Positions 1 to 7,770 of a DNA stretch of 14,038 nt are shown in pieces. The stretch spans positions 1 to 14,038 of the forward strand of contig JAGALI010000020.1 of assembly GCA_017625275.1 (NCBI GenBank), given 5' to 3'. The notes beneath the pieces are model-generated. The model saw only the letters and a list, made by a program, of their open reading frames with translations, did no database searches and had not been told where the DNA came from. Made by a program: the position numbers and the translations under genes. Numbering within the stretch: position 1 is the first letter of the stretch; every line of letters starts with the position of its first letter. The stretch comes from Clostridia bacterium. Lineage in GTDB: Bacteria > Bacillota > Clostridia > Oscillospirales > CAG-272.

Positions 1-320
1 AGCTCATCGTTGACCTCATTTACCAAAGTGGCTTTGAGGGAATGAGATATTCAATTTCTAACACTGCTGAATATGGTGACTACATCACTGGTCCAAAGAT
101 TATCACAGAGGACACAAAGAAGGCTATGAAGAAGGTTCTTTCCGACATTCAAGACGGAACCTTTGCAAAGGACTTCCTTCTCGACATGTCTGACGCAGGA
201 AGCCAGGTACACTTCAACGCTATGAGAAAAATCGCAGCAGAGCATCCAGCAGAGGTTGTAGGTAAGGAAATCAGAGAGCTTTACAGCTGGGCTGATGAGG
301 AAAAATTCATTAACAACTAA
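1..320 (+). CDS. ilvC: Ketol-acid reductoisomerase, C-terminal part (5' end outside window)
   Basis: This is the tail of the NADPH-dependent enzyme that isomerises and reduces 2-acetolactate or 2-aceto-2-hydroxybutyrate to dihydroxy acids in valine, leucine and isoleucine synthesis. The reading frame is open from base 3 and reads LIVDLIYQSGFEGMRYSISN followed by TAEYGDY, the hallmark C-terminal knotted helical domain of the family. The first ATG visible in frame (base 42) is internal, because clear family sequence precedes it. The protein ends with a short tail after the WADEEKFINN segment, as expected for the short class I form. The stop is TAA at 318-320, and ilvD starts 17 bases later, so the two are probably co-transcribed. 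Identity is secure; the class call is from the C-terminus only. Confidence 0.95.
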   Translation, partial: LIVDLIYQSGFEGMRYSISNTAEYGDYITGPKIITEDTKKAMKKVLSDIQDGTFAKDFLLDMSDAGSQVHFNAMRKIAAEHPAEVVGKEIRELYSWADEEKFINN

Positions 321-337
321 TCAAAGAAGGCAAAAAA

Positions 338-1999
338 ATGATTAAGGATACAATAGTTGACGGCGCACATAACGCGCCCCATCGCTCACTCTATAAGGCG
401 CTTGGCCTTACAAAAGAGGAGCTTGATCGTCCTCTTATCGGTATCGTTAGCTCATATAACGAAATCGTTCCAGGACATATGAACCTTGATAAAATCACAC
501 AGGCAGTAAAGCTTGGCGTTGCAATGGCAGGGGGAACACCAATAATGTTCCCAGCTATTGCCGTATGTGATGGTATCGCTATGGGTCATGTGGGAATGAA
601 ATATTCCCTTGTAACCCGTGACCTTATCGCTGACTCAACCGAGGCAATGGTAATGGCACACGGCTTTGACGGACTTGTTATGATACCTAACTGCGACAAG
701 AATGTTCCAGGACTTCTAATGGCAGCTGCAAGACTTAATATTCCTACTGTTTTTGTAAGCGGTGGACCAATGCTTGCTGGCCGTGTTGATGGCAAAAAGA
801 GAAGCCTTTCTGCTATGTTTGAGGCAGTAGGCTCTTATAAAGCAGGAGCAATAGACGATTGTAAGCTTTGCGAATATGAAAACAAGGCTTGCCCAACCTG
901 TGGCTCTTGCTCAGGAATGTATACTGCCAACTCAATGAACTGCTTGACAGAGGTTCTTGGTATGGGACTTCGTGGTAATGGTACAATCCCAGCTGTATAT
1001 TCTGCAAGAATAGAGCTTGCAAAGCATGCAGGCATGCAGGTTATGGAGCTTGTTAAGAAGAATATCCGTCCAAGAGATATAATGACAGCCTCTGCAATCA
1101 AAAATGCAGTAACTGCAGATATGGCACTTGGTTGCTCAACAAACAGCATGCTTCACTTGCCAGCAATAGCTAATGAGTGTGGCGTTGAGTTCAATCTTGA
1201 TGATGTAAATGTAATCAGCGAAAAGACACCAAACCTTTGTCACCTTGCTCCAGCAGGCCCAACCTATATGGAGGACTTGAACGAGGCTGGTGGAGTTTAC
1301 GCAGTTCTTAAGGAGCTTGAAAAGCTTAACCTTATTGATACATCAGTTATGACCTGCACAGGCAAAACCCTAAAGGAAAATATAGCTGATGCTAAGAACC
1401 TTGATACAGAGGTTATAAGAACAGTTGAAAACCCATATAGCAAGACAGGTGGAATTGCTGTGCTTAAGGGTAATTTAGCACCTGATGGCTGTGTAGTAAA
1501 GAGAAGTGCTGTAGCGCCAGAAATGCTTGTTCACTCTGGACCTGCAAAGGTTTATGAGAGCGAGGAGGAGGCAATCAGTGCAATCTACGCAGGCAAAATT
1601 GTAAAGGGAGATGTAGTTGTTATTCGCTACGAGGGACCAAGTGGAGGCCCCGGTATGAGAGAAATGCTTTCCCCAACCTCTGCAATTGCAGGTATGGGAC
1701 TTGATAAGGATGTAGCTCTTATTACAGACGGACGCTTCTCAGGCGCTACAAGAGGCGCTTCAATCGGACACGTTTCTCCAGAGGCAGTAAGTGGTGGTAC
1801 AATCGCTTATGTTAAGAATGGCGATATTATTTCAATTAATATCCCAGAATACAAAATCAACCTTGAGGTGTCAGACGAGGAGCTTGCAAGGCGTAAGGCA
1901 GAAATGCCAATCAAGCGTAAGGAAAACATCACAGGCTATCTAAAGCGTTATTCACAAATGGTTTCGTCAGCAGATAAGGGCGCAATCATAAATCATTAA
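338..1999 (+). CDS. ilvD: Dihydroxy-acid dehydratase
   Basis: This Fe-S enzyme dehydrates 2,3-dihydroxy-3-methylbutanoate and its isoleucine-pathway homologue to the 2-oxo acids. The 553-residue length is normal for the family. Visible signatures are SNCDK-like NCDKNVPG with Cys119, the PTCGSCSGMYTANSMNCLTE block with Cys191 as the second expected cluster ligand, and DGRFSGATRGASIGHVSPEA near the C-terminus. At residues 40-47 it reads YNEIVPGH, with Gly46 where plant-type [2Fe-2S] enzymes have a third cysteine ligand. The E. coli oxygen-labile enzyme also has Gly there. An AGAAGG ribosome binding site precedes the ATG, 17 bases after ilvC. It is likely in one transcript with ilvC and possibly with leuCDB. 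The cluster type is an inference. Confidence 0.97.
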   Translation: MIKDTIVDGAHNAPHRSLYKALGLTKEELDRPLIGIVSSYNEIVPGHMNLDKITQAVKLGVAMAGGTPIMFPAIAVCDGIAMGHVGMKYSLVTRDLIADSTEAMVMAHGFDGLVMIPNCDKNVPGLLMAAARLNIPTVFVSGGPMLAGRVDGKKRSLSAMFEAVGSYKAGAIDDCKLCEYENKACPTCGSCSGMYTANSMNCLTEVLGMGLRGNGTIPAVYSARIELAKHAGMQVMELVKKNIRPRDIMTASAIKNAVTADMALGCSTNSMLHLPAIANECGVEFNLDDVNVISEKTPNLCHLAPAGPTYMEDLNEAGGVYAVLKELEKLNLIDTSVMTCTGKTLKENIADAKNLDTEVIRTVENPYSKTGGIAVLKGNLAPDGCVVKRSAVAPEMLVHSGPAKVYESEEEAISAIYAGKIVKGDVVVIRYEGPSGGPGMREMLSPTSAIAGMGLDKDVALITDGRFSGATRGASIGHVSPEAVSGGTIAYVKNGDIISINIPEYKINLEVSDEELARRKAEMPIKRKENITGYLKRYSQMVSSADKGAIINH

Positions 2000-2003
2000 C
2001 AAT

Positions 2004-2101
2004 TAATAGCTGTGGAAATCGTTGCTATCATTCCACAATTAGTCCATCACCTCGGTGGTGGACAATCCAAAGCGTATTATTGCGATAGTATGCTTTGGAT
2101 T
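2004..2101 (+). promoter_or_regulatory. Three consecutive RNA hairpins in the ilvD-leuC gap
   Basis: The 135-base gap between ilvD and leuC contains three adjacent inverted repeats. Hairpin 1 pairs TGTGGAA (2011-2017) with TTCCACA (2031-2037), and may extend through TAAT/ATTA with a 3-base bulge. Hairpin 2 is GTCCATCAC (2042-2050), loop CTCG, GTGGTGGAC (2055-2063). Hairpin 3 spans 2064-2101, with perfect outer arms AATCCAAAGC and GCTTTGGATT and a further stem inside that nearly closes on a TGCG tetraloop. The imperfect pairs in hairpins 2 and 3 become G-U wobbles in + strand RNA but A-C mismatches in minus-strand RNA, which favours a folded + strand transcript. No U-run follows, so it is not an ordinary intrinsic terminator. 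I recognise no known riboswitch or T-box. A role in differential expression, mRNA processing or control of leuCDB is inference. Confidence 0.6.
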
Positions 2102-2134
2102 GTAAAAATTAACGCATGAAAGGAAATAAATATT

Positions 2135-3394
2135 ATGTCTATGACAATGACACAAAAAATTCTTGCTGCACACGCAGGTCTTGACAGCGTAGAGGCAGGA
2201 CAGCTTATTTTGGTAAGCCTTGACAGAGTCTTGGGTAACGACATTACCTCACCTGTGGCAATTAAGGAGTTTAACAAAATAGGTGTAAGTGAGGTTTATG
2301 ACAAGGAAAAGGTAACAATGGTTATGGACCATTTTGCACCAAATAAGGATATAAAGGCAGCAGTTCAGTGCAAAATGTGCCGTGACTTCTGCGAGGAAAA
2401 GAATGTAACTCATTTTTACGATGTAGGTAGAATGGGTATTGAGCATGCGCTTCTTCCTGAAAAGGGACTTGTTGTGTCAGGAGATGTAGTAATCGGCGCT
2501 GACTCACATACCTGTACATATGGCGCTCTTGGCGCATTCTCAACAGGAGTTGGCTCAACAGATATGGCTTGTGGAATGGCAACAGGCAAGGCTTGGTTCA
2601 AGGTTCCATCAGCAATCAAGTTTGTATTGAAGGGCAAGCTTAATAAGCATGTATCAGGCAAGGATGTAATTCTTCATATAATTGGAAAAATCGGTGTAGA
2701 TGGCGCGCTTTATAAGTCAATGGAATTTACTGGTGAGGGCTGCTCTGAGCTTACAATATACGACCGTCTTACAATTTGTAACATGGCAATTGAGGCAGGC
2801 GCAAAGAATGGTATTTTTGAGGTTGATGAGCAGACTATTGCATATATTAAGGAGCGCTCAGATAGAGAAATCGTTTCCTTCAAGGCAGATAAGAATGCAA
2901 AATATGATGAGGTTTATGAAATAGACCTATCCACTATCAAATCAACAGTTGCCTTTCCACACCTTCCTGAAAACACAAGAACTATTGATGAGGTTGGAGA
3001 TGTAAAAATTGACCAGGTAGTTATAGGCTCTTGTACAAACGGACAATACAAGGACATTGAAGAGGCTGCAATGATACTTAAGGGTAGAAGGGTAGCAAAA
3101 AATGTTCGTGCAATTATAATTCCAGCAACACAGGATATTTACTTAAAGGCAGTTGAAAACGGACTTGTTAAAATCTTCATTGAGGCAGGCTGTGTAGTTT
3201 CAACCCCAACCTGTGGACCATGCCTAGGTGGATATATGGGTATTTTGGCAGCAGGCGAAAGGGCAGTTGCTACCACAAATCGTAATTTTGTTGGCAGAAT
3301 GGGCGATGTAACAAGCGAGGTTTATCTTGCAAGCCCAGCAGTTGCTGCAGCAAGCGCAATTGCAGGTAAAATCGCAGACCCAAATAACATTTAA
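2135..3394 (+). CDS. leuC: 3-isopropylmalate dehydratase, large subunit
   Basis: With LeuD it forms the aconitase-family [4Fe-4S] isomerase that converts 2-isopropylmalate to 3-isopropylmalate in leucine synthesis. At 419 residues it is the shorter bacterial/archaeal-type large subunit rather than the longer E. coli type. The cluster ligands are visible as Cys300 in IGSCTNG and Cys360/Cys363 in TPTCGPCLGG. GADSHTCTYGALGAFSTGVG carries the conserved active-site region. The ATG at 2135 is preceded by GAAAGG (2118-2123). A second in-frame Met at codon 3 could also serve. leuD follows after 15 bases. Some members of this clade are homoaconitase-like, but the leuD and leuB neighbours support leucine synthesis. 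Confidence 0.96.
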   Translation: MSMTMTQKILAAHAGLDSVEAGQLILVSLDRVLGNDITSPVAIKEFNKIGVSEVYDKEKVTMVMDHFAPNKDIKAAVQCKMCRDFCEEKNVTHFYDVGRMGIEHALLPEKGLVVSGDVVIGADSHTCTYGALGAFSTGVGSTDMACGMATGKAWFKVPSAIKFVLKGKLNKHVSGKDVILHIIGKIGVDGALYKSMEFTGEGCSELTIYDRLTICNMAIEAGAKNGIFEVDEQTIAYIKERSDREIVSFKADKNAKYDEVYEIDLSTIKSTVAFPHLPENTRTIDEVGDVKIDQVVIGSCTNGQYKDIEEAAMILKGRRVAKNVRAIIIPATQDIYLKAVENGLVKIFIEAGCVVSTPTCGPCLGGYMGILAAGERAVATTNRNFVGRMGDVTSEVYLASPAVAAASAIAGKIADPNNI

Positions 3395-3409
3395 GAGAGG
3401 AGAGCTACT

Positions 3410-3904
3410 ATGAATTTTACAGGAACAGTAATCAAATATGGCGATAATGTAGATACTGATGTAATTATCCCAGCAAGATATCTAAATACAAGTGACCATA
3501 GTGAGCTTGCTTCTCACTGTATGGAGGATATTGACAAGGACTTTGTCAAAAAGGTTAAAAAGGGCGATATTATGGTCGCAGGCTATAACTTTGGCTGTGG
3601 CTCATCTAGAGAGCATGCGCCAATCGCAATCAAGGCAAGTGGAATTTCACTTGTAATTGCAAAAACCTTTGCAAGAATTTTCTATCGTAACGCAATAAAT
3701 ATCGGCCTTGCAATTGTTGAATGTCCAGAGGCTGCAGAGGCTATTGAGGACGGACATAAGGTAGAGGCTGACCTTGATAATGGTCTTATCTATGACCTTA
3801 CAAGTGGCGAAACCTATAAAACCCAACCATTCCCAGAATTTATTCAAAAAATAATCACAAACGGTGGACTTATTGAATCAATCCGTCGTGGAGATATAAA
3901 GTAA
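3410..3904 (+). CDS. leuD: 3-isopropylmalate dehydratase, small subunit
   Basis: This is the swivel-domain partner of LeuC; together they form the isopropylmalate isomerase. Its 164 residues match the compact LeuD type that pairs with the short LeuC. The N-terminus shows YGDNVDTDVIIPARYL, and residues 58-71 carry GYNFGCGSSREHAP, the substrate-recognition and loop motif of the family. A strong AGAGGAG site (3396-3402) lies 7 bases before the ATG. The gene sits 15 bases after leuC and 11 bases before leuB, consistent with one translated block. No unusual residues are visible. Confidence 0.96.
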   Translation: MNFTGTVIKYGDNVDTDVIIPARYLNTSDHSELASHCMEDIDKDFVKKVKKGDIMVAGYNFGCGSSREHAPIAIKASGISLVIAKTFARIFYRNAINIGLAIVECPEAAEAIEDGHKVEADLDNGLIYDLTSGETYKTQPFPEFIQKIITNGGLIESIRRGDIK

Positions 3905-3915
3905 GAGGCAATAAA

Positions 3916-4983
3916 ATGAATTTAAACATAGCACTTTTAAAGGGCGACGGAATAGGCCCAGAAATCGTTGATAGCGCAGTTCGCGTGCTTGAGGTAATCG
4001 GCGAAAAATACGGTCATAAATTTACATTCACACCATATGACATTGGTGGTTGTGCAATAGATAAGCACGGAATGCCACTTCCAGAGGAAACAGTAAAGGG
4101 CTGTCTTGAGGCAGATAGCGTGCTTCTTGGTGCAGTAGGTGGACCAAAATGGGACACTCTCCCAGGCAATATGCGTCCAGAAAAGGCACTTCTTGGCATT
4201 CGTGCAGCAATGAATCTTTTTACAAACCTTCGTCCAGCAAAGCTTTATCCAGCACTTAAGGATGAGTGCCCACTTCGTGCAGACATCGTTGAAAATGGCT
4301 TCGATATCATGATAGTTCGTGAGCTTACAGGTGGAATTTATTTTGGTGAGCGTGGAATGAGAGAGGGCAAATATGGCGAGGAGGCATACGATACAGAATG
4401 CTATTCGCGCATGGAAATTGAGAGAATTGCAAGAGTAGCCTTTGAAAGCGCGAAGAAGCGCAGGGGCAAGCTTATCAGCATAGATAAGGCAAATGTTCTT
4501 GAAAGCTCTCGTCTTTGGAGAAAGGTGGTTCACGAAATTGCTGAGGAATATCCAGAGGTAGAATGCACCGATATGCTCGTTGATAACGCAGCAATGCAGC
4601 TTGTTCGCAACCCTGCACAATTTGATGTAATTGTAACCTCAAATATGTTTGGTGATATTCTTTCTGATGAGGCGTCACAAATCACAGGATCAATAGGAAT
4701 GCTACCTTCAGCATCGCTTAATGAAACAACAAAGGGACTTTATGAGCCAATTCATGGCTCAGCACCTGACATTGCAGGACAGAATAAGGCAAACCCAATA
4801 GCGACAATTCTATCAGGCGCTATGATGCTCCTTTATTCATTCAATCTTGCAAAGGAAAGCGAAGCGATCGTAAAGGCAGTAGATAAGGTGCTTGAGGCTG
4901 GCTATCGTACGGCAGATCTTGCTCACGGTGCAGAGTCACTTGGCACAAAGGAAATAACAGATAAAATTATAGAGTGCATTTAA
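3916..4983 (+). CDS. leuB: 3-isopropylmalate dehydrogenase
   Basis: It oxidises and decarboxylates 3-isopropylmalate to 4-methyl-2-oxopentanoate using NAD, the last leucine-specific step before transamination. The 355-residue protein starts with the LLKGDGIGPEIV motif. It carries the catalytic pair Tyr142 (TGGIYFGERG) and Lys191 (SIDKANVLESSRLWR). The metal-binding aspartates are Asp223, Asp247 and Asp251 (MFGDILSDEASQ). EPIHGSAPDIAGQNKANPIA is the NAD-selective loop; these leucine-pathway features separate it from isocitrate dehydrogenase. The ATG has an AGAGG site 7 bases upstream, overlapping the leuD stop. The next gene begins one base after its TAA. Confidence 0.97.
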   Translation: MNLNIALLKGDGIGPEIVDSAVRVLEVIGEKYGHKFTFTPYDIGGCAIDKHGMPLPEETVKGCLEADSVLLGAVGGPKWDTLPGNMRPEKALLGIRAAMNLFTNLRPAKLYPALKDECPLRADIVENGFDIMIVRELTGGIYFGERGMREGKYGEEAYDTECYSRMEIERIARVAFESAKKRRGKLISIDKANVLESSRLWRKVVHEIAEEYPEVECTDMLVDNAAMQLVRNPAQFDVIVTSNMFGDILSDEASQITGSIGMLPSASLNETTKGLYEPIHGSAPDIAGQNKANPIATILSGAMMLLYSFNLAKESEAIVKAVDKVLEAGYRTADLAHGAESLGTKEITDKIIECI

Positions 4984-4984
4984 T

Positions 4985-6157
4985 ATGTCAAAGCTAAAAG
5001 ATTTATACCTTAAGCTCTGTATGTCAAGCGTATTTCGTGGAGTTATAGAAAAGCCACTTTTCAAAAGCTTTTCAGCCTACTGTCGCGCAACGGAGCAGGA
5101 CGAAAAAATAAAAGCATATGCATCACTTGCCTCTGAAATATACACACAGGGTGGCTCACTTACCGACCTTACCTGTCGTCTTATATTTGAGGACGAGAAT
5201 GTATATATAAAATCTCGCGCTCATAGGCTTCCTATATCAAAGAGTATAAAAGAGGCTGTAAAAAATGAGCTTTTAGTGTTCGAGAGCTTTGCCGCTCTTA
5301 CGACAGAGGATTTTGCGTGCGATATGGGGCTTATATATGCATCCCCCTTCAGGTCTAAGAAAATTGACCTTATAAGACGCTACGAAAAGAGAATTAGTGG
5401 CATTGAAAAATATGGCTACGGCATCTTTTCATCATATTGCATGTTCCGTCTTTCTGACAACAAGGAAATTGAGCCTATTGTCAGTGCCGATAAAACTGCA
5501 ATTACCAAATTTGTTGGATACGAGGATGAGCGCGCAAGAGTTGTTGCAAACACAGAGGCATTTATTGAGGGCAGACCAGCAGCAAACACCCTTCTTTGTG
5601 GAGATGCTGGCACAGGCAAATCCTCAACCGTTAAGGCTGTGGCAAACAGATTTTTTGATAAGGGTGTTCGATTGATAGAGCTTCGTAAGGATCAGCTCTG
5701 CCACCTTCCATATGTAATGGGTAAGGTTAGCGAAAACCCACTGAAATTCATCATATTTATCGACGATTTGTCATTCAATCAAAACGACGATAATTTCAGC
5801 ATGCTTAAGGCAGCGCTTGAGGGCTCTGCATCGGCAAAGGCAGATAACTCAGTTATCTATGCGACCTCAAATCGTAGACATATCATCAAGGAAACCTTTG
5901 GAGACCGCGTAGGTGATGATGTTCACAGAAACGATACCCTTCAGGAAAACCTTTCCTTGTCGGAGCGCTTTGGACTTATTGTTCTTTTCCAAAAGCCAGA
6001 CAAAAAGCTTTATCTTGAAATCGTTCATGAGCTAGCAAAGAGAAATAACATAATAATGGATAAAAACGAGCTTGATATAAAGGCAGAGGCATTTGCTCTG
6101 AGACGAGGAAATCGTAGTGCAAGATGTGCTGAGCAATTTATCGAAAGCCTAATGTAA
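4985..6157 (+). CDS. DUF815-type AAA+ ATPase, function unknown
   Basis: A 390-residue protein with an unassigned N-terminal half (about 1-180) and a C-terminal AAA+ module. Walker A is GDAGTGKS at 206-213. Walker B is FIIFIDDLSF, with Asp260/Asp261. A sensor-1-like ATSNRRH carries Asn296, and LSERFGL carries Arg328. The combination of TSNRRH and S-L-S-E/D-R-F-G-L is typical of the uncharacterised DUF815 ATP-binding family. No signal peptide or membrane segment is seen, so it is probably cytosolic. It starts one base after the leuB stop without a strong ribosome binding site of its own, suggesting translational coupling. It lies 22 bases before ilvA. No established link between this family and amino acid synthesis is known to me; its role here is open. 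Confidence 0.85.
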   Translation: MSKLKDLYLKLCMSSVFRGVIEKPLFKSFSAYCRATEQDEKIKAYASLASEIYTQGGSLTDLTCRLIFEDENVYIKSRAHRLPISKSIKEAVKNELLVFESFAALTTEDFACDMGLIYASPFRSKKIDLIRRYEKRISGIEKYGYGIFSSYCMFRLSDNKEIEPIVSADKTAITKFVGYEDERARVVANTEAFIEGRPAANTLLCGDAGTGKSSTVKAVANRFFDKGVRLIELRKDQLCHLPYVMGKVSENPLKFIIFIDDLSFNQNDDNFSMLKAALEGSASAKADNSVIYATSNRRHIIKETFGDRVGDDVHRNDTLQENLSLSERFGLIVLFQKPDKKLYLEIVHELAKRNNIIMDKNELDIKAEAFALRRGNRSARCAEQFIESLM

Positions 6158-6179
6158 ATTAAAGGAAAAGAGGCAAAAT

Positions 6180-7373
6180 ATGCTTACTATTGATAATGTA
6201 TATCGTGCAAGCTATGCACTAAAGGATGTTGTTAGAAAAACAGATGTTATCTACGCACCAAAGCTAAAGCCAGGCACAGAGCTTTACCTAAAAACAGAGA
6301 ACCTTCAAATCACAGGCTCCTTTAAGGTAAGAGGCTCATATTATAAAATGTCACGCCTAAGTGCAGAGGAAAAGGCAAGAGGAGTTATTGCATGCTCAGC
6401 TGGAAATCATGCACAGGGTGTTGCGCTTTCGGCTCAAAAGAATGGAATTAAGGCAGTTATTTGCTTGCCTGATGGAGCACCAATCTCAAAGATTGAGGCA
6501 ACAAAGAGCTATGGCGCTGAGGTATGCCTTGTAGAGGGTGTTTATGATGATGCATATCAAAAGGCACTATCACTTCGTGACGAGTGTGGCTATACCTTTA
6601 TTCACCCATTTGATGATGAGGATGTAATTGCAGGACAGGGAACAATCGCTCTTGAGGTGATTGAACAGCTTCCTGACCTTGATGCAATCATAGTTCCAAT
6701 CGGTGGAGGTGGACTTATTTCAGGCGTTGCCTACACAATAAAAACCCTTAATCCAAAGGTTAAGGTTTATGGCGTTCAGGCGACAGGCGCACCATCAATG
6801 CTCAATTCTATAAAGGATAAGCAAATTGAGGAGCTTGCAAGCGTTTCAACAATCGCCGATGGTATCGCAGTTAAAAAGCCAGGCTCACTTACATACGAGC
6901 TTTGCTCGAAATATGTTGATGAAATCGTAACGGTAAGTGACGATGAAATTTCAGCTGCAATTCTTGCACTTATGGAACAGCAAAAGCTAGTTACAGAGGG
7001 TGCAGGTGCAGTAGCAGTAGCTGCAGCAATGTTTGGCAAGCTAGACCTAAAGGGCAAAAAGACTGTTTGCTTGCTTTCTGGTGGTAATATAGATGTAACA
7101 ATCCTTTCGAGAGTAATTAAGCGTGGACTTTTGATGTCTGGTAGAACCTGTCAGCTTATGATAGAGCTTGTGGACAAGCCAGGTCAGCTTAAGAATGTAT
7201 CAAGAATTATTGCTGATCTTGGTGGAAATGTAATTTCTGTTCACCATGAAAGAGCAAATGAGGGCTCTAATGTCAACGGCTGTTACCTAAGAATAGTTCT
7301 TGAAACAAGAAATTTTGAGCACATTCAAGAAATAGAAAGAGCGCTTACTGAATTTGGCTTTAAGCTCTGCTAA
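6180..7373 (+). CDS. ilvA: Threonine ammonia-lyase (threonine deaminase)
   Basis: This PLP enzyme deaminates threonine to 2-oxobutanoate, the entry step to isoleucine. At 397 residues it is the one-ACT-domain form, shorter than E. coli IlvA. The PLP lysine is Lys49 in TGSFKVRGSYYKM. CSAGNHAQG (72-80) contacts substrate and cofactor. GGGG at 175-178 binds the PLP phosphate. Residues from about 322 to 397 form a single ACT domain (LMIELVDKPGQLKNVSRIIA), a likely site for amino acid control. An AGAGG site (6169-6173) precedes the ATG. Sequence alone could also fit a catabolic TdcB-like enzyme, but the ilvC-ilvD-leuCDB context and the following ridA favour a biosynthetic role. Confidence 0.95.
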   Translation: MLTIDNVYRASYALKDVVRKTDVIYAPKLKPGTELYLKTENLQITGSFKVRGSYYKMSRLSAEEKARGVIACSAGNHAQGVALSAQKNGIKAVICLPDGAPISKIEATKSYGAEVCLVEGVYDDAYQKALSLRDECGYTFIHPFDDEDVIAGQGTIALEVIEQLPDLDAIIVPIGGGGLISGVAYTIKTLNPKVKVYGVQATGAPSMLNSIKDKQIEELASVSTIADGIAVKKPGSLTYELCSKYVDEIVTVSDDEISAAILALMEQQKLVTEGAGAVAVAAAMFGKLDLKGKKTVCLLSGGNIDVTILSRVIKRGLLMSGRTCQLMIELVDKPGQLKNVSRIIADLGGNVISVHHERANEGSNVNGCYLRIVLETRNFEHIQEIERALTEFGFKLC

Positions 7374-7387
7374 GAAAGGAAATAGAT

Positions 7388-7762
7388 ATGGCAACTAAGA
7401 TTTCAACAAATAAGGCACCATCTGCAATAGGACCATACTCACAGGCAGTAGTGCACGCAGGAATTGTATATACCTCTGGACAAATTGCAATCAATCCAGA
7501 GACAGGCAATGTTGAGGCAAAGGATATAGTAGGACAGACAGAGCAGGTTATGAAAAATCTTGGCGCTGTTTTGGAGGCTGCTGGCTCATCATACGATAAG
7601 GCTATAAAGACAACCTGCTTCCTTGCCGAAATTGCAGATTTTGGCGCGTTTAACGAGATTTATGGCAAATACTTCACCTCTAAGCCAGCACGCTCATGCG
7701 TGGCTGTAAAGGATCTTCCAAAGGGAGCTTTGGTAGAGGTAGAGGTTATAGCTGAGGTATAA
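7388..7762 (+). CDS. ridA: RidA family 2-iminobutanoate/2-iminopropanoate deaminase
   Basis: RidA hydrolyses the enamine/imine intermediates released by PLP enzymes such as threonine deaminase, speeding 2-oxobutanoate formation and preventing damage to other PLP enzymes. The 124-residue length is typical. Visible signatures are APSAIGPYSQAVVHAGIVYTSGQI at the N-terminus and PARSCVAVKDLPKGALVEVE at the C-terminus, with the substrate-binding arginine at about 102. An AAAGGA site (7375-7380) lies 7 bases before the ATG. The gene begins 14 bases after ilvA, a functionally sensible pairing. A terminator-like hairpin follows 8 bases after its stop. Confidence 0.95.
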   Translation: MATKISTNKAPSAIGPYSQAVVHAGIVYTSGQIAINPETGNVEAKDIVGQTEQVMKNLGAVLEAAGSSYDKAIKTTCFLAEIADFGAFNEIYGKYFTSKPARSCVAVKDLPKGALVEVEVIAEV

Positions 7763-7770
7763 TAAAAGCG

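Noticed and set aside
2080..2110. Separate sigma-A promoter for leuCDB (TTGCGA with a downstream TGTAAA-like -10)
   Set aside because: Both boxes are poor matches and lie within or just after hairpin 3; I cannot support an initiation site from sequence.
2000..2134. T-box leader controlling leuC
   Set aside because: The gap is too short, the conserved antiterminator T-box sequence is absent (GGTGGTGG in hairpin 2 is only a partial resemblance), and no terminator with a U-run follows.
3937..4620. Long minus-strand open frame (227 codons) antisense to leuB
   Set aside because: The translation is Cys- and His-rich with no family resemblance and lies wholly inside the clearly coding leuB gene; it is a by-product of leuB codon use. 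The other minus-strand frames in the window are shorter and equally unsupported.
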